From positions 1-8,013 of the forward strand of contig SKKZ01000027.1 in NCBI GenBank assembly GCA_007123455.1: DNA of 8,013 nt, given 5' to 3'. Below, one piece after another: positions 1-6,459 of this stretch (positions within the stretch are counted from its first letter, which is position 1; every line of letters starts with the position of its first letter). The notes beneath the pieces are model-generated. The model saw only the letters and a program-made list of their open reading frames with translations, ran no database searches and was not told the DNA's origin. A program made the translations under genes and the position numbers. This stretch comes from Coriobacteriia bacterium. Its GTDB lineage: Bacteria; Actinomycetota; Coriobacteriia; Anaerosomatales; SLCP01.

Positions 1-559
1 CGACGGGCGCACGCTCCTCTACGTGGATGAACAGCCCGTCCGGGAAGCGACGGCTGACATGTGCCTCCTGAATCCATGGATGCTCCAGAAGCCGTGACTC
101 TATCTCATCACGTGGGAAACGGATGAGGGTCGACCCGTCGGGAACCGCCGCAGCCGCGATCACCTCTTCTGACGTCAACTCGGCAACGCCCTCGACCTCG
201 ATCTCCCTGATGGTGAAGACTCCCGACCTGTACAGCTCTATCGCCCCGGCGACCAGCGCGACAGCAAGCAAGCCGAAGAGTATCCTGCGCAACAACACCA
301 TGCGGCGCTGTCGCGCGAGGCGCGCCTCCCGCGCAGCACGCTTCGAATCGTACGGGGGACTTGGTCGTTCGGAATCAGCGCGGCCTCGCACCTTGCGTGA
401 GCCATCTGTCTTAACCTTGGCTTGAGCCTTATCGACGGTTCGAACATCCCTCTTCCTGCCCTGCTCCCCTTCTCTCGAACGTTCGGGAGTGATGATGACG
501 CGTTTGCGCCCGGGCTTACGCCCCGAGGAACCTGAGCTCCGTCTCGAGTCCGATCCCAT
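1..559 (-). CDS. ftsQ: Cell division protein FtsQ/DivIB, N-terminal part (3' end outside window)
   Basis: Bitopic divisome protein that links early and late division proteins through its extracytoplasmic domain (family knowledge). About 186 codons are visible and the frame remains open at the window edge. Residues 1-86 are cytoplasmic, very rich in Arg, Lys and Ser, beginning MGSDSRRSSGSSGRKPGRKR and ending in a run of charged residues before the membrane. A single membrane segment lies at about 87-107 (MVLLRRILFGLLAVALVAGA). The POTRA domain starts at about 116: FTIREIEVEGVAEL, then EEVIAAAAVPDGSTLI, HPWIQEAHVSRRFPD, and FIHVEERAPV at the edge; this pattern is typical of FtsQ/DivIB. ATG 559 is chosen because AAGGCGGTGAG lies 8 nt upstream; an in-frame TGA precedes the alternative GTG 568. 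The start lies inside murB. The C-terminal beta domain is not in the window. Confidence 0.92.
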   Translation of the reverse strand, partial: MGSDSRRSSGSSGRKPGRKRVIITPERSREGEQGRKRDVRTVDKAQAKVKTDGSRKVRGRADSERPSPPYDSKRAAREARLARQRRMVLLRRILFGLLAVALVAGAIELYRSGVFTIREIEVEGVAELTSEEVIAAAAVPDGSTLIRFPRDEIESRLLEHPWIQEAHVSRRFPDGLFIHVEERAPV

Positions 560-1412
560 ACCGCTCACTCACCGCCTTTCGCACCAGCTCGATAAGTTCG
601 ATGACGTCAGCGGCGGTCGCACCACCAGTGTTGATGATGAAGTTCGCATGCAGCTCCGACACCTGTGCCCCACCGACACGCTCGCCTTTGAGTCCGCAGG
701 ACTCGATCAGTCTGCCGGCGGAGTCACCGTCGGGATTGACGAAGACGCTGCCCGCATTCGGCATTCCTATCGGCTGAGATGCCTTGCGGGAGAGGAACCG
801 GGCGTCCATCGTCCTCCGGATGCGCTCGCGTTCCCCTTCCTCGAGAGCCAGAGAGCACTCGATGATCACGCCCCTGTCGGGAAGCCCGCTCGTGCGATAG
901 CCCCACGCGATCTCCGGACCGCGCACGACGGCAAGTCCCGAGCCGGGCACGTACAGCGTCACCGACTCGACCCGGTCACCGATCCATTGCTCACGTGAGC
1001 CGGCGTTCATGGCGAGTGCGCCACCGACGGTGCCGGGGATGCCAACGGCGAACTCGAGACCCGACAGCCCGCGCGAGTAGGCGTCCTGGACGAGAGCGGC
1101 AAGTGTCACTCCCGCGCCCGAGCGGACCTGACCACCTTCGGTACGATGCCGCTTGAACTCCTTGCCGAGAACGATGACGGCGCCTTCGTAACCTTGGTCC
1201 GCAACGAGCACGTTGCTCCCCTTGCCCAGCACGGTCCAGGGCACTTCCTCCTCGGCAAGAACCTCAAGAGCGTAAGCGAGATCGGACACCGTGTCGCAGA
1301 CAGCATAGATCGCGGCGGGACCCCCGATCCGGTAGGTGGTGTGGCGCGCCATGGACTCGCTCAGCCGTACCGGACCGTCGAGACGACGCGACAGGCGCTC
1401 GTGAGCGCGCAC
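516..1412 (-). CDS. murB: UDP-N-acetylenolpyruvoylglucosamine reductase (FAD-dependent)
   Basis: FAD- and NADPH-dependent cytoplasmic reductase that converts UDP-GlcNAc-enolpyruvate into UDP-MurNAc. The product from GTG 1412 is 298 residues. The FAD-binding region has TTYRIGGPA (residues 25-33), GKGSNVLVADQGYEG beginning at 63, and LEFAVGIPGTVGGALAMNAG at 119-138. Substrate and catalytic elements follow: YRTSG with Arg173, PNAGSVFVNP with the proton-donor Ser222, GLKGERVGGAQVSELHANFIIN (positions 240-261), and C-terminal ETELRFLG with the probable catalytic Glu292. The short length and lack of the extra Tyr-loop domain fit a type II (Gram-positive-like) MurB; that subtype is inference. Two GTG starts compete: 1412 has GGAGGGG 11 nt upstream and shares one base with the murC TAG; 1421 would leave only 2 nt between that site and the start, so 1412 is preferred. 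The 3' end overlaps ftsQ by 44 nt. Confidence 0.96.
   Translation of the reverse strand: MRAHERLSRRLDGPVRLSESMARHTTYRIGGPAAIYAVCDTVSDLAYALEVLAEEEVPWTVLGKGSNVLVADQGYEGAVIVLGKEFKRHRTEGGQVRSGAGVTLAALVQDAYSRGLSGLEFAVGIPGTVGGALAMNAGSREQWIGDRVESVTLYVPGSGLAVVRGPEIAWGYRTSGLPDRGVIIECSLALEEGERERIRRTMDARFLSRKASQPIGMPNAGSVFVNPDGDSAGRLIESCGLKGERVGGAQVSELHANFIINTGGATAADVIELIELVRKAVSERYGIGLETELRFLGA
568..578 (-). promoter_or_regulatory. Ribosome binding site of ftsQ
   Basis: AAGGCGGTGAG, one mismatch from an extended AAGGAGGTGAG site, lies 8 nt before ATG 559 within the 3' part of murB. It overlaps the alternative GTG at 568 and so argues against that start. Confidence 0.55.
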
Positions 1413-2800
1413 TACGGACACGTCCCCTCCATCTCACCCAGTCCTCTGAGGATCTCGGGGCCCAGAGCAGTGACGTCACCGGCTCCCATCGTGATCACCA
1501 GGTCCCCGTCGCGCACAGAACGCGCAAGGAAGACCGGTATCTCCGATCGATGAGGCAGGTAGGCGACCCGTGAACGTGGATCGGTCAGCAGTATCTGGTC
1601 GACGAGCGTCTTGCCGGTCACGCCGGGAATCGGCGTCTCCCCGGCACTGTAGACCTCCATCAGGACCACTCGGTCCGCTCCGGCGAAGGCTCGGCCGAAA
1701 TCGGCAGCCAATGCCTCGGTCCGCGAATAGCGGTGCGGCTGGAAAACGACCCAGACCCGGTCGGCTTCCGCGGATCGTGCTGCCGCAAGCGTGGCTCGTA
1801 CCTCGGTCGGATGGTGCGCGTAATCATCGACCACGCGCACGCCCCGTGCCTCACCGAGCAGGTCGAAGCGACGCCTGACCCCGTTGAAGTCGGCAAGGGA
1901 CCGCGCAGCGGACTCGAGATCGATGCCCAGGACGTATGCCACCGCGAGCGCGCCGCTGGCATTGAGCACGTTGTGCAATCCGGGAGTACTGATAGAGACC
2001 TCGCACGAGCCGCCTTCAGGGAGCGTGAGGGTGAACGCGTGACCCGCGCCGTTCGGCCGGAAGGCCGTGCATCGGATGTCGGCCTCCTCGACCGTGCCGT
2101 ATGTCACCACGCGCGCACCGCTCCGACGCACGATTTCGACAGCCCGCTCATCATCCGCGCACACGACGACCGCACCACCGCTCGCTGTTCGTGCTGCGAA
2201 CTGCTCGAACGTCTCTTCGACCGCTGCAAGGGTGCCGTAGTGATCGAGGTGATCTGCCTCGATGTTCGTGATGATCGACACGAACGGGTCAAGGTGCAGG
2301 AAAGATCCGTCAGACTCGTCGGCCTCGACCACGTAATGCTCGCCGGAGCCGCACGCGGCATTGGTAGCGTATGCGCAGATCTCTCCACCGATGAGGTAGG
2401 TCGGATCGAGCTCCAGGCCCGAGAGCATGGTCGCGATCATCGAGCTCGTCGTGGTCTTGCCATGAGTGCCCGCGACTGCGATCGTCAGACGGTCTTCGGC
2501 GAGAGCGGCCAGCATCTTCGCACGGGGCCAGAGCGGGAGTCCCCGACGTCGTGCCTCCACGACTTCAGGATTGGTGTCGGGTATCGCCGATGAGACCACG
2601 ACGACCTCCGGATCGCCAAGGTTGGAAGCGTCATGCCCGATTGCCACAGCTATGCCCGCTTCAAGAAGTGCGCGGGAGTATCGGGAATCCTTCAGGTCCG
2701 AACCGCTGACCGGAATCCCGCGATCGTGAAGCACCCGGGCGATGCCGCTCATGCCGGCGCCACCGATTCCGATGAAGTGTGCATACGTCCGTTCGCTCAC
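1412..2800 (-). CDS. murC: UDP-N-acetylmuramate--L-alanine ligase
   Basis: Cytoplasmic ATP-dependent ligase that adds L-alanine to UDP-MurNAc, the first step in building the stem peptide. The product is 462 residues, normal for the family. The N-terminal UDP-binding domain has GIGGAGMSG at 11-19, the MurC/Mpl form of the loop. The central ATPase domain has GTHGKTTT at 111-118, EADESDGSF at 159-167, NIEADHLDHYG at 179-189 and LHNVLNASGA at 275-284. The C-terminal domain has DDYAHHPTE at 325-333, FQPHRYSRT at 353-361 and MGAGD at 438-442. DDYAHHP and QPHRYSRT are diagnostic for MurC (and Mpl); the position in a dcw cluster and the substrate neighbours make MurC the better reading. The start is GTG at 2800 within a GTGA overlap with the murG stop, with GGAG 7 nt upstream, a clear case for translational coupling. 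Its TAG shares one base with the murB start chosen here. Confidence 0.97.
   Translation of the reverse strand: MSERTYAHFIGIGGAGMSGIARVLHDRGIPVSGSDLKDSRYSRALLEAGIAVAIGHDASNLGDPEVVVVSSAIPDTNPEVVEARRRGLPLWPRAKMLAALAEDRLTIAVAGTHGKTTTSSMIATMLSGLELDPTYLIGGEICAYATNAACGSGEHYVVEADESDGSFLHLDPFVSIITNIEADHLDHYGTLAAVEETFEQFAARTASGGAVVVCADDERAVEIVRRSGARVVTYGTVEEADIRCTAFRPNGAGHAFTLTLPEGGSCEVSISTPGLHNVLNASGALAVAYVLGIDLESAARSLADFNGVRRRFDLLGEARGVRVVDDYAHHPTEVRATLAAARSAEADRVWVVFQPHRYSRTEALAADFGRAFAGADRVVLMEVYSAGETPIPGVTGKTLVDQILLTDPRSRVAYLPHRSEIPVFLARSVRDGDLVITMGAGDVTALGPEILRGLGEMEGTCP
1424..1430 (-). promoter_or_regulatory. Ribosome binding site of murB
   Basis: GGAGGGG near the 3' end of murC. Its distance is 11 nt to GTG 1412 but only 2 nt to GTG 1421, which is why 1412 is taken as the murB start. 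The spacing to 1412 is a little longer than ideal, so this is moderate support only. Confidence 0.5.
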
Positions 2801-3918
2801 GCGTCGTCTCCGTCATCCATCTTGCCTGCACATGCCAGAACGAGTCGCTCGAGGCGTTCTGCTGCATCCCGTATGCCGAGGCGACGGGAAGCCTCCGCCA
2901 TGCGCTCCCGGTGCTCTATGTCCGAAAGCAGCGACACGACCGCGTCTGCGAAGCGTTCGCTGTCGAGTTCATCGTCAGTAACAAGGATAGCCCCTCCACC
3001 GCGCTCCACATCGCGGGCGTTGAGAGTCTGGTGGTCCTCGGTAGCGTAAGGATACGGCACGAGCACGGCCGCCCGACCGATTGCGGTGATCTCTGCTATG
3101 GAGGTCGCTCCTGCCCGGGCGAGCACAAGGTCGGCCGCTGCGATCGCGGAACCCATGTCCTCGAGGTAGTCGATGACACGGTAGCGGCCGTCACCATCCC
3201 CGCCGGCCCGCACGAGTTGCTCGGAGACCGCAGCCGCCTCGTCCCGCCCCGTAAGATGCAGCACGTGGACGGATTCGTCCGCAAGTAGCCGTCCGCGCAA
3301 TCCGACAACTGCCTCGTTGATGTGGCGTGCTCCCCGGCTGCCACCGAACACCAGCATGACGACAGCGTCAGCGGGCAGATCGAGCAGGTCTCGCCCGCGA
3401 GCACGCTCGGCGCGCAGAATCGACTCACGCACCGGGTTACCCGTCAGCTCTACCCGGGTTCCCGGCCTCAGACGCTTCGCCGAGTCTTCGTAGGTCACGC
3501 CCACAGCGCACGCCCATCGCGAGAGTACCCGATTGGCCATACCGGGCACCGAGTTCTGCTCGTGCAGCACAAGTGGGATTCGCCGTGCGAAGGCGGCGGC
3601 GCCGACCGGCAAAGAGACGTAGCCGCCGAAACCTGCGACGACGTGCGGTCTGAGCCGTCCGAGCAAGAACCAGGTCCTGAGTGCCGAGGCCGAGAGCTGT
3701 CCGATCGCGCGCAGCAGGCTCAGTGGCTTCGAACGATCGAACCCGCGCGCCGGCATCGGATGGAAGACCAAGCCCGCCTCACGAGCGAGACGGGCCTCGG
3801 GACCGTTCGGTGTGCCGACGAAGAGCACCTCATGCCCGTCTGCGCGCAACCGATCTGCCACCGTCAACGCTGGATAGATGTGACCGGCGGTCCCCCCGCC
3901 GCTCAACAGAACGCGCAC
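2797..3918 (-). CDS. murG: UDP-N-acetylglucosamine--N-acetylmuramyl-(pentapeptide) pyrophosphoryl-undecaprenol GlcNAc transferase
   Basis: Peripheral membrane GT-B glycosyltransferase that adds GlcNAc to lipid I, forming lipid II on the inner face of the membrane. The product is 373 residues, slightly longer than the usual ~355-365. The N-terminal acceptor domain starts with MRVLLSGGGTAGHIYPA, containing G-loop 1 at 7-13. It is followed by GFGGYVS at 96-102, HEQNSVPG at 119-126 and TGNPVR at 159-164. The C-terminal UDP-GlcNAc domain has FGGSRGA at 191-197, RAGATSIAEI at 268-277 and PYPYATEDHQTLNA at 288-301. GTG 3918 is preferred because AAGGAGA lies 6 nt upstream and the protein then begins directly at the first beta strand; an in-frame ATG at 3969 would add 17 residues inside ftsW and lacks such support. 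The C-terminus ends in an acidic stretch (KMDDGDDA). The stop overlaps the murC start by 4 nt. Confidence 0.97.
   Translation of the reverse strand: MRVLLSGGGTAGHIYPALTVADRLRADGHEVLFVGTPNGPEARLAREAGLVFHPMPARGFDRSKPLSLLRAIGQLSASALRTWFLLGRLRPHVVAGFGGYVSLPVGAAAFARRIPLVLHEQNSVPGMANRVLSRWACAVGVTYEDSAKRLRPGTRVELTGNPVRESILRAERARGRDLLDLPADAVVMLVFGGSRGARHINEAVVGLRGRLLADESVHVLHLTGRDEAAAVSEQLVRAGGDGDGRYRVIDYLEDMGSAIAAADLVLARAGATSIAEITAIGRAAVLVPYPYATEDHQTLNARDVERGGGAILVTDDELDSERFADAVVSLLSDIEHRERMAEASRRLGIRDAAERLERLVLACAGKMDDGDDA
2808..2811 (-). promoter_or_regulatory. Ribosome binding site of murC
   Basis: GGAG, 7 nt upstream of GTG 2800, inside the last codons of murG. Together with the GTGA stop/start overlap it supports coupled translation of murG and murC. 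Confidence 0.55.
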
Positions 3919-5068
3919 CTGTACTCTCCTTGCTCCCGGAACATCTGCGCCGCTCGGCACGTGCTCCATGGGTGGATACGGACAGTATCACCCCGATGCA
4001 AAGCATCGTGAACGTCATCGACGAACCGCCTGAACTCACGAGCGGCATAGGGATGCCGGTCACGGGCAGGAGGCCGGTGACCGCGCCCATGTTGATTATC
4101 GCCTGTGTCACCAGCATCGCGGTGAGTCCGCCCGCCAGTACACGTCCGTAGCCGTCGCGCGCACCAAGTGCGATGCGGGTGCCTGCGTACGCCATGACGG
4201 CGAACGCCGCCACCACGGCCAGTGCGCCGATCAGCCCGAGCTCCTCCCCGATGATAGCGAAGATGAAGTCCGTGTGCGCAGCGGGCAGGTAGAAGAACTT
4301 CTGGCGAGACATGCCGAGTCCGACACCGTCTAGTCCGCCTGAGCCGAAGGCGTAGAGCGCCTGGATGGATTGGTATCCACTTCCCTGCGGATCCGCAAAT
4401 GGATCGAGAAACGACGTAACCCGGCGCATCCGGTAGGGAGCTGCCATCACCAGCGCGGCGACACCGGCAGAGCCGGCAAGGAAGACCCCACCGAGCAATC
4501 GGGCGCTGACTCCGCCGATAAGGAGGGCCAGGTAGACGGAGAGCACGATCGAGATGGAGGTTCCGAGGTCGGGCTGCAGCATCACGAACGCAACTACTAC
4601 TCCTACTGCGAGTCCCAGCCGACGCCAGAACGTACCCGCGTCGATCCTGCCGGAACGGTACTGCTGGAGCAGGAGGGCGGCGAGCATCACGCAGCCCAGT
4701 TTGGCGAACTCGGACGGCTGTACGGTGAATGGACCGAGATCCAGCCACCGTGTAGCGCCCCACTTGCCGACGCCCATGAACATGACGAGAAGCAGACCGA
4801 GGACCGAAACTCCCCAGATCGCAGGCGCGGCCCAACGCACCTTACGATAATCGACGGACATGGCGATCACGAGCATGATTCCGCCGAGCACGGCTCCGAT
4901 CGCCTGGCGTTTGAGGTGATACGCGCTGTCTTGCAGGTTGACGTAGTCAGCGACGGATGATGCCGAATACACCATGACCATCCCGCCGAGCAACAGGAAG
5001 ATCGTGCTACCGAGAAGCAGATAACGCGGCAGCGGTCCTCCTGCATATGTATTCCGGTCATTCTTCAC
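3830..5068 (-). CDS. ftsW: Septal peptidoglycan glycosyltransferase FtsW (SEDS family)
   Basis: Polytopic membrane protein of the SEDS family that polymerises lipid II into septal glycan strands together with its class B PBP partner. The product from GTG 5068 is 412 residues with about ten membrane segments between residues 15 and 365. Motifs: ATRWLDLGPFTVQPSEFAKLG at 105-125, LQPDLGTS at 164-171, LPAAHTDFIFAIIGEELG at 261-278 with Asp267 matching the catalytic SEDS aspartate, and VTGIPMPLVSSGGSS at 336-350, the FtsW/RodA/SpoVE signature (with SSGG in place of the common SYGG). GTG 5068 is chosen because GGGGGT lies 9 nt upstream and the membrane part begins shortly after; the frame stays open upstream into murD but encodes an Arg/Ser-rich, non-family stretch there. 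The C-terminal ~45 residues form a basic Arg/Ser-rich cytoplasmic tail, of which the last 29 codons overlap murG in another frame. Cell-division context favours FtsW over RodA. Confidence 0.95.
   Translation of the reverse strand: MKNDRNTYAGGPLPRYLLLGSTIFLLLGGMVMVYSASSVADYVNLQDSAYHLKRQAIGAVLGGIMLVIAMSVDYRKVRWAAPAIWGVSVLGLLLVMFMGVGKWGATRWLDLGPFTVQPSEFAKLGCVMLAALLLQQYRSGRIDAGTFWRRLGLAVGVVVAFVMLQPDLGTSISIVLSVYLALLIGGVSARLLGGVFLAGSAGVAALVMAAPYRMRRVTSFLDPFADPQGSGYQSIQALYAFGSGGLDGVGLGMSRQKFFYLPAAHTDFIFAIIGEELGLIGALAVVAAFAVMAYAGTRIALGARDGYGRVLAGGLTAMLVTQAIINMGAVTGLLPVTGIPMPLVSSGGSSMTFTMLCIGVILSVSTHGARAERRRCSGSKESTGARSVERRGDRRSHLSSVDGGRSVARRRA
3925..3931 (-). promoter_or_regulatory. Ribosome binding site of murG
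   Basis: AAGGAGA is the strongest Shine-Dalgarno match noted in the window, 6 nt before GTG 3918. It lies inside the ftsW coding frame and decides the murG start in favour of 3918 over an in-frame ATG at 3969. It would allow murG to be initiated independently of ftsW termination, which occurs about 89 nt further downstream. Confidence 0.8.
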
Positions 5069-6458
5069 GCGATGCCGACCCCCGCTCGAGTTCGTGCACG
5101 AGGGCGCGGAAGACCCGGCCTCGCTCGGCATAGTCTGAAAACTCATCGAAGGACGCGCACGCAGGAGAGAGGACGACCGCCGTGCCCGGAATCGCCGTCT
5201 CGGTCGCGCGCCGGACAGCGTCGGCAAGTCCCGTTGCACGCACGAACGTCGCGCCTGCGTCGGTCAGATCGGCGGCGATGACGGCGGCCGCCTCGCCGAA
5301 CAGCACGGCTGCCGCACCCGCTTCAGCGATCGCTTCTCCGAGTTCGATGAAACGGTTACCTTTGTTCCTGCCGCCGAGCAGCACGACAACCGGTCGGCCC
5401 GCGAACGCGGTCAGGGCCTTGGCCGCCGCATCCGGATTCGTGGCCTTGGAATCGTTGAAGTACTCGACGCCGCGGACGGTCCCCACCGGCTCGAGCCGGT
5501 GTTCGATAGGTGCGAAGGTACGCAGCCCGCTCGAGATCGAGTCGGGCCGTACCCCGAACGCGCATGCCGCCGCGGCTGCCGCGAGCGCATTCCCGACGTT
5601 GTGTTCACCGCGGATACGTAGTTCGTCGCGGTGCAGGAGCTCCACGGGTCCCGACGATGTCTCGATGACCAGCATACCCGTCGGCGAGAGCCCTGCCCCT
5701 TTATCCGGAACGCGCTGCACGCTCACTTCGACAACCCGCACACCTTGGTCACGCACGACATCTACGAAACGGGCCGAGCCGGCGTCATCCGCATTGATCA
5801 CCGCTGTGTCATCGGCATCCTGGCGCGCGAAGATGCGTGTTTTATCGAGGGCGTACGTGTCCAGGTCTCCATGCCAGTCCAGGTGGTCCGGAGTGATGTT
5901 CAGGAGAACCGATACACGCGGGTGGAAGCGATCCGTCAGCGCCAACTGGAACGAGGACACTTCGGCGACCAATGCACCAGCAGCACCGACCTCGGAGACC
6001 GCCAGTACCGCCGGGAGTCCGATGTTGCCAACCGTCTGTGCCGACACACCCGCACACCGCAGCACGTGACCGAGCAGACTGGTCACGGTGGTCTTGCCGT
6101 TCGTGCCGGTCACCGCGAGCCAGGGAGCGACCGAGCGACGATACGCGAACTCGATCTCCGAGATAACCTCTGCGGCCGCCGCCCGTGCACTCCTCATGAG
6201 AGCGACGTGCGGAGGGATCCCGGGACTGGCGACGGCGAGGTCGTACGACCCGAACACCTCGGCGCACGCAAGCCGCACCTCGACACCGAGTGCGCGCAAC
6301 CGGTCCGCCCGTTCCTGTAGGAGTGCGGAATCACCTGAATCGACGACCGTGATCCGCACAGGGTCACCCTGCGCCGCACGAGCCGCGCCGTACGTAGCGA
6401 CCGCCTCTCCTGAGGAGCCGAGACCTACAACCAGAATGTCGCCCCTCAACGGATCCAT
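5058..6458 (-). CDS. murD: UDP-N-acetylmuramoylalanine--D-glutamate ligase
   Basis: Cytoplasmic ATP-dependent ligase that adds D-glutamate to UDP-MurNAc-L-Ala, the second amino acid of the stem peptide. At 466 residues it is close to the usual length of about 450. An N-terminal Rossmann-like UDP-binding domain begins with VVGLGSSG (10-17). The central ATPase domain has the P-loop GTNGKTT at 118-124, EVSSFQL at 166-172, and NITPDHLDWHG at 187-197. Lys206 in YALDKTRIF is the probable carbamylated lysine of the family. GEHNVGNALAAAA starts at 284, and HRLE is at 320-323. The C-terminal domain has DSKATNPDA at 336-344 and SPACASFDEF at 431-440. The DSKATN motif separates MurD from MurC, MurE and MurF. 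ATG at 6458 follows the mraY TGA by one base; only a weak purine stretch precedes it, so expression probably depends on coupling to mraY. Its 3' end overlaps ftsW by 11 nt. Confidence 0.97.
   Translation of the reverse strand: MDPLRGDILVVGLGSSGEAVATYGAARAAQGDPVRITVVDSGDSALLQERADRLRALGVEVRLACAEVFGSYDLAVASPGIPPHVALMRSARAAAAEVISEIEFAYRRSVAPWLAVTGTNGKTTVTSLLGHVLRCAGVSAQTVGNIGLPAVLAVSEVGAAGALVAEVSSFQLALTDRFHPRVSVLLNITPDHLDWHGDLDTYALDKTRIFARQDADDTAVINADDAGSARFVDVVRDQGVRVVEVSVQRVPDKGAGLSPTGMLVIETSSGPVELLHRDELRIRGEHNVGNALAAAAAACAFGVRPDSISSGLRTFAPIEHRLEPVGTVRGVEYFNDSKATNPDAAAKALTAFAGRPVVVLLGGRNKGNRFIELGEAIAEAGAAAVLFGEAAAVIAADLTDAGATFVRATGLADAVRRATETAIPGTAVVLSPACASFDEFSDYAERGRVFRALVHELERGSASREE
5078..5083 (-). 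promoter_or_regulatory. Probable ribosome binding site of ftsW
   Basis: GGGGGT, 9 nt upstream of GTG 5068, within the last codons of murD. It is a weak match, but it is the only purine-rich stretch at a suitable distance and supports a start that overlaps the murD stop by 11 nt. Confidence 0.4.
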
Positions 6459-6459
6459 G

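Noticed and set aside
238..447. Small 69-codon minus-strand frame within the ftsQ region
   Set aside because: It is in a different frame from the ftsQ reading, which shows a membrane segment and POTRA motifs; the small frame has no recognisable feature.
476..485. Perfect 10-bp palindrome CGAACGTTCG, reminiscent of a Gram-positive LexA box
   Set aside because: The LexA (DinR) consensus has a 4-nt spacer between the CGAAC and GTTCG half-sites, absent here, and the site is inside the ftsQ coding region with no promoter. Chance is sufficient in GC-rich DNA.
1733..2593. Plus-strand open frame of 286 codons opposite murC
   Set aside because: It lies wholly antisense to a well-supported murC, has no recognisable domain, and its composition is that expected from the complement of GC-rich codons. 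Similar shadow frames (for example 5182-6069 opposite murD, and 3322-4011) are explained the same way.
3903..4835. Minus-strand open frame of 310 codons inside ftsW in another frame
   Set aside because: It is Arg/His/Gly-rich with no membrane segments or family motif. The ftsW frame has all SEDS motifs across the same DNA.
5069..5239. Extension of ftsW upstream to an ATG at 5239
   Set aside because: The added residues lie entirely within murD, are Arg/Ser-rich and unlike any FtsW N-terminus; GTG 5068 has a plausible ribosome binding site and normal protein length.
6459..6459. Possible promoter or terminator between mraY and murD
   Set aside because: Only one base separates the genes, and no hairpin with a T-run or -10/-35 pair was seen at this or any other junction.
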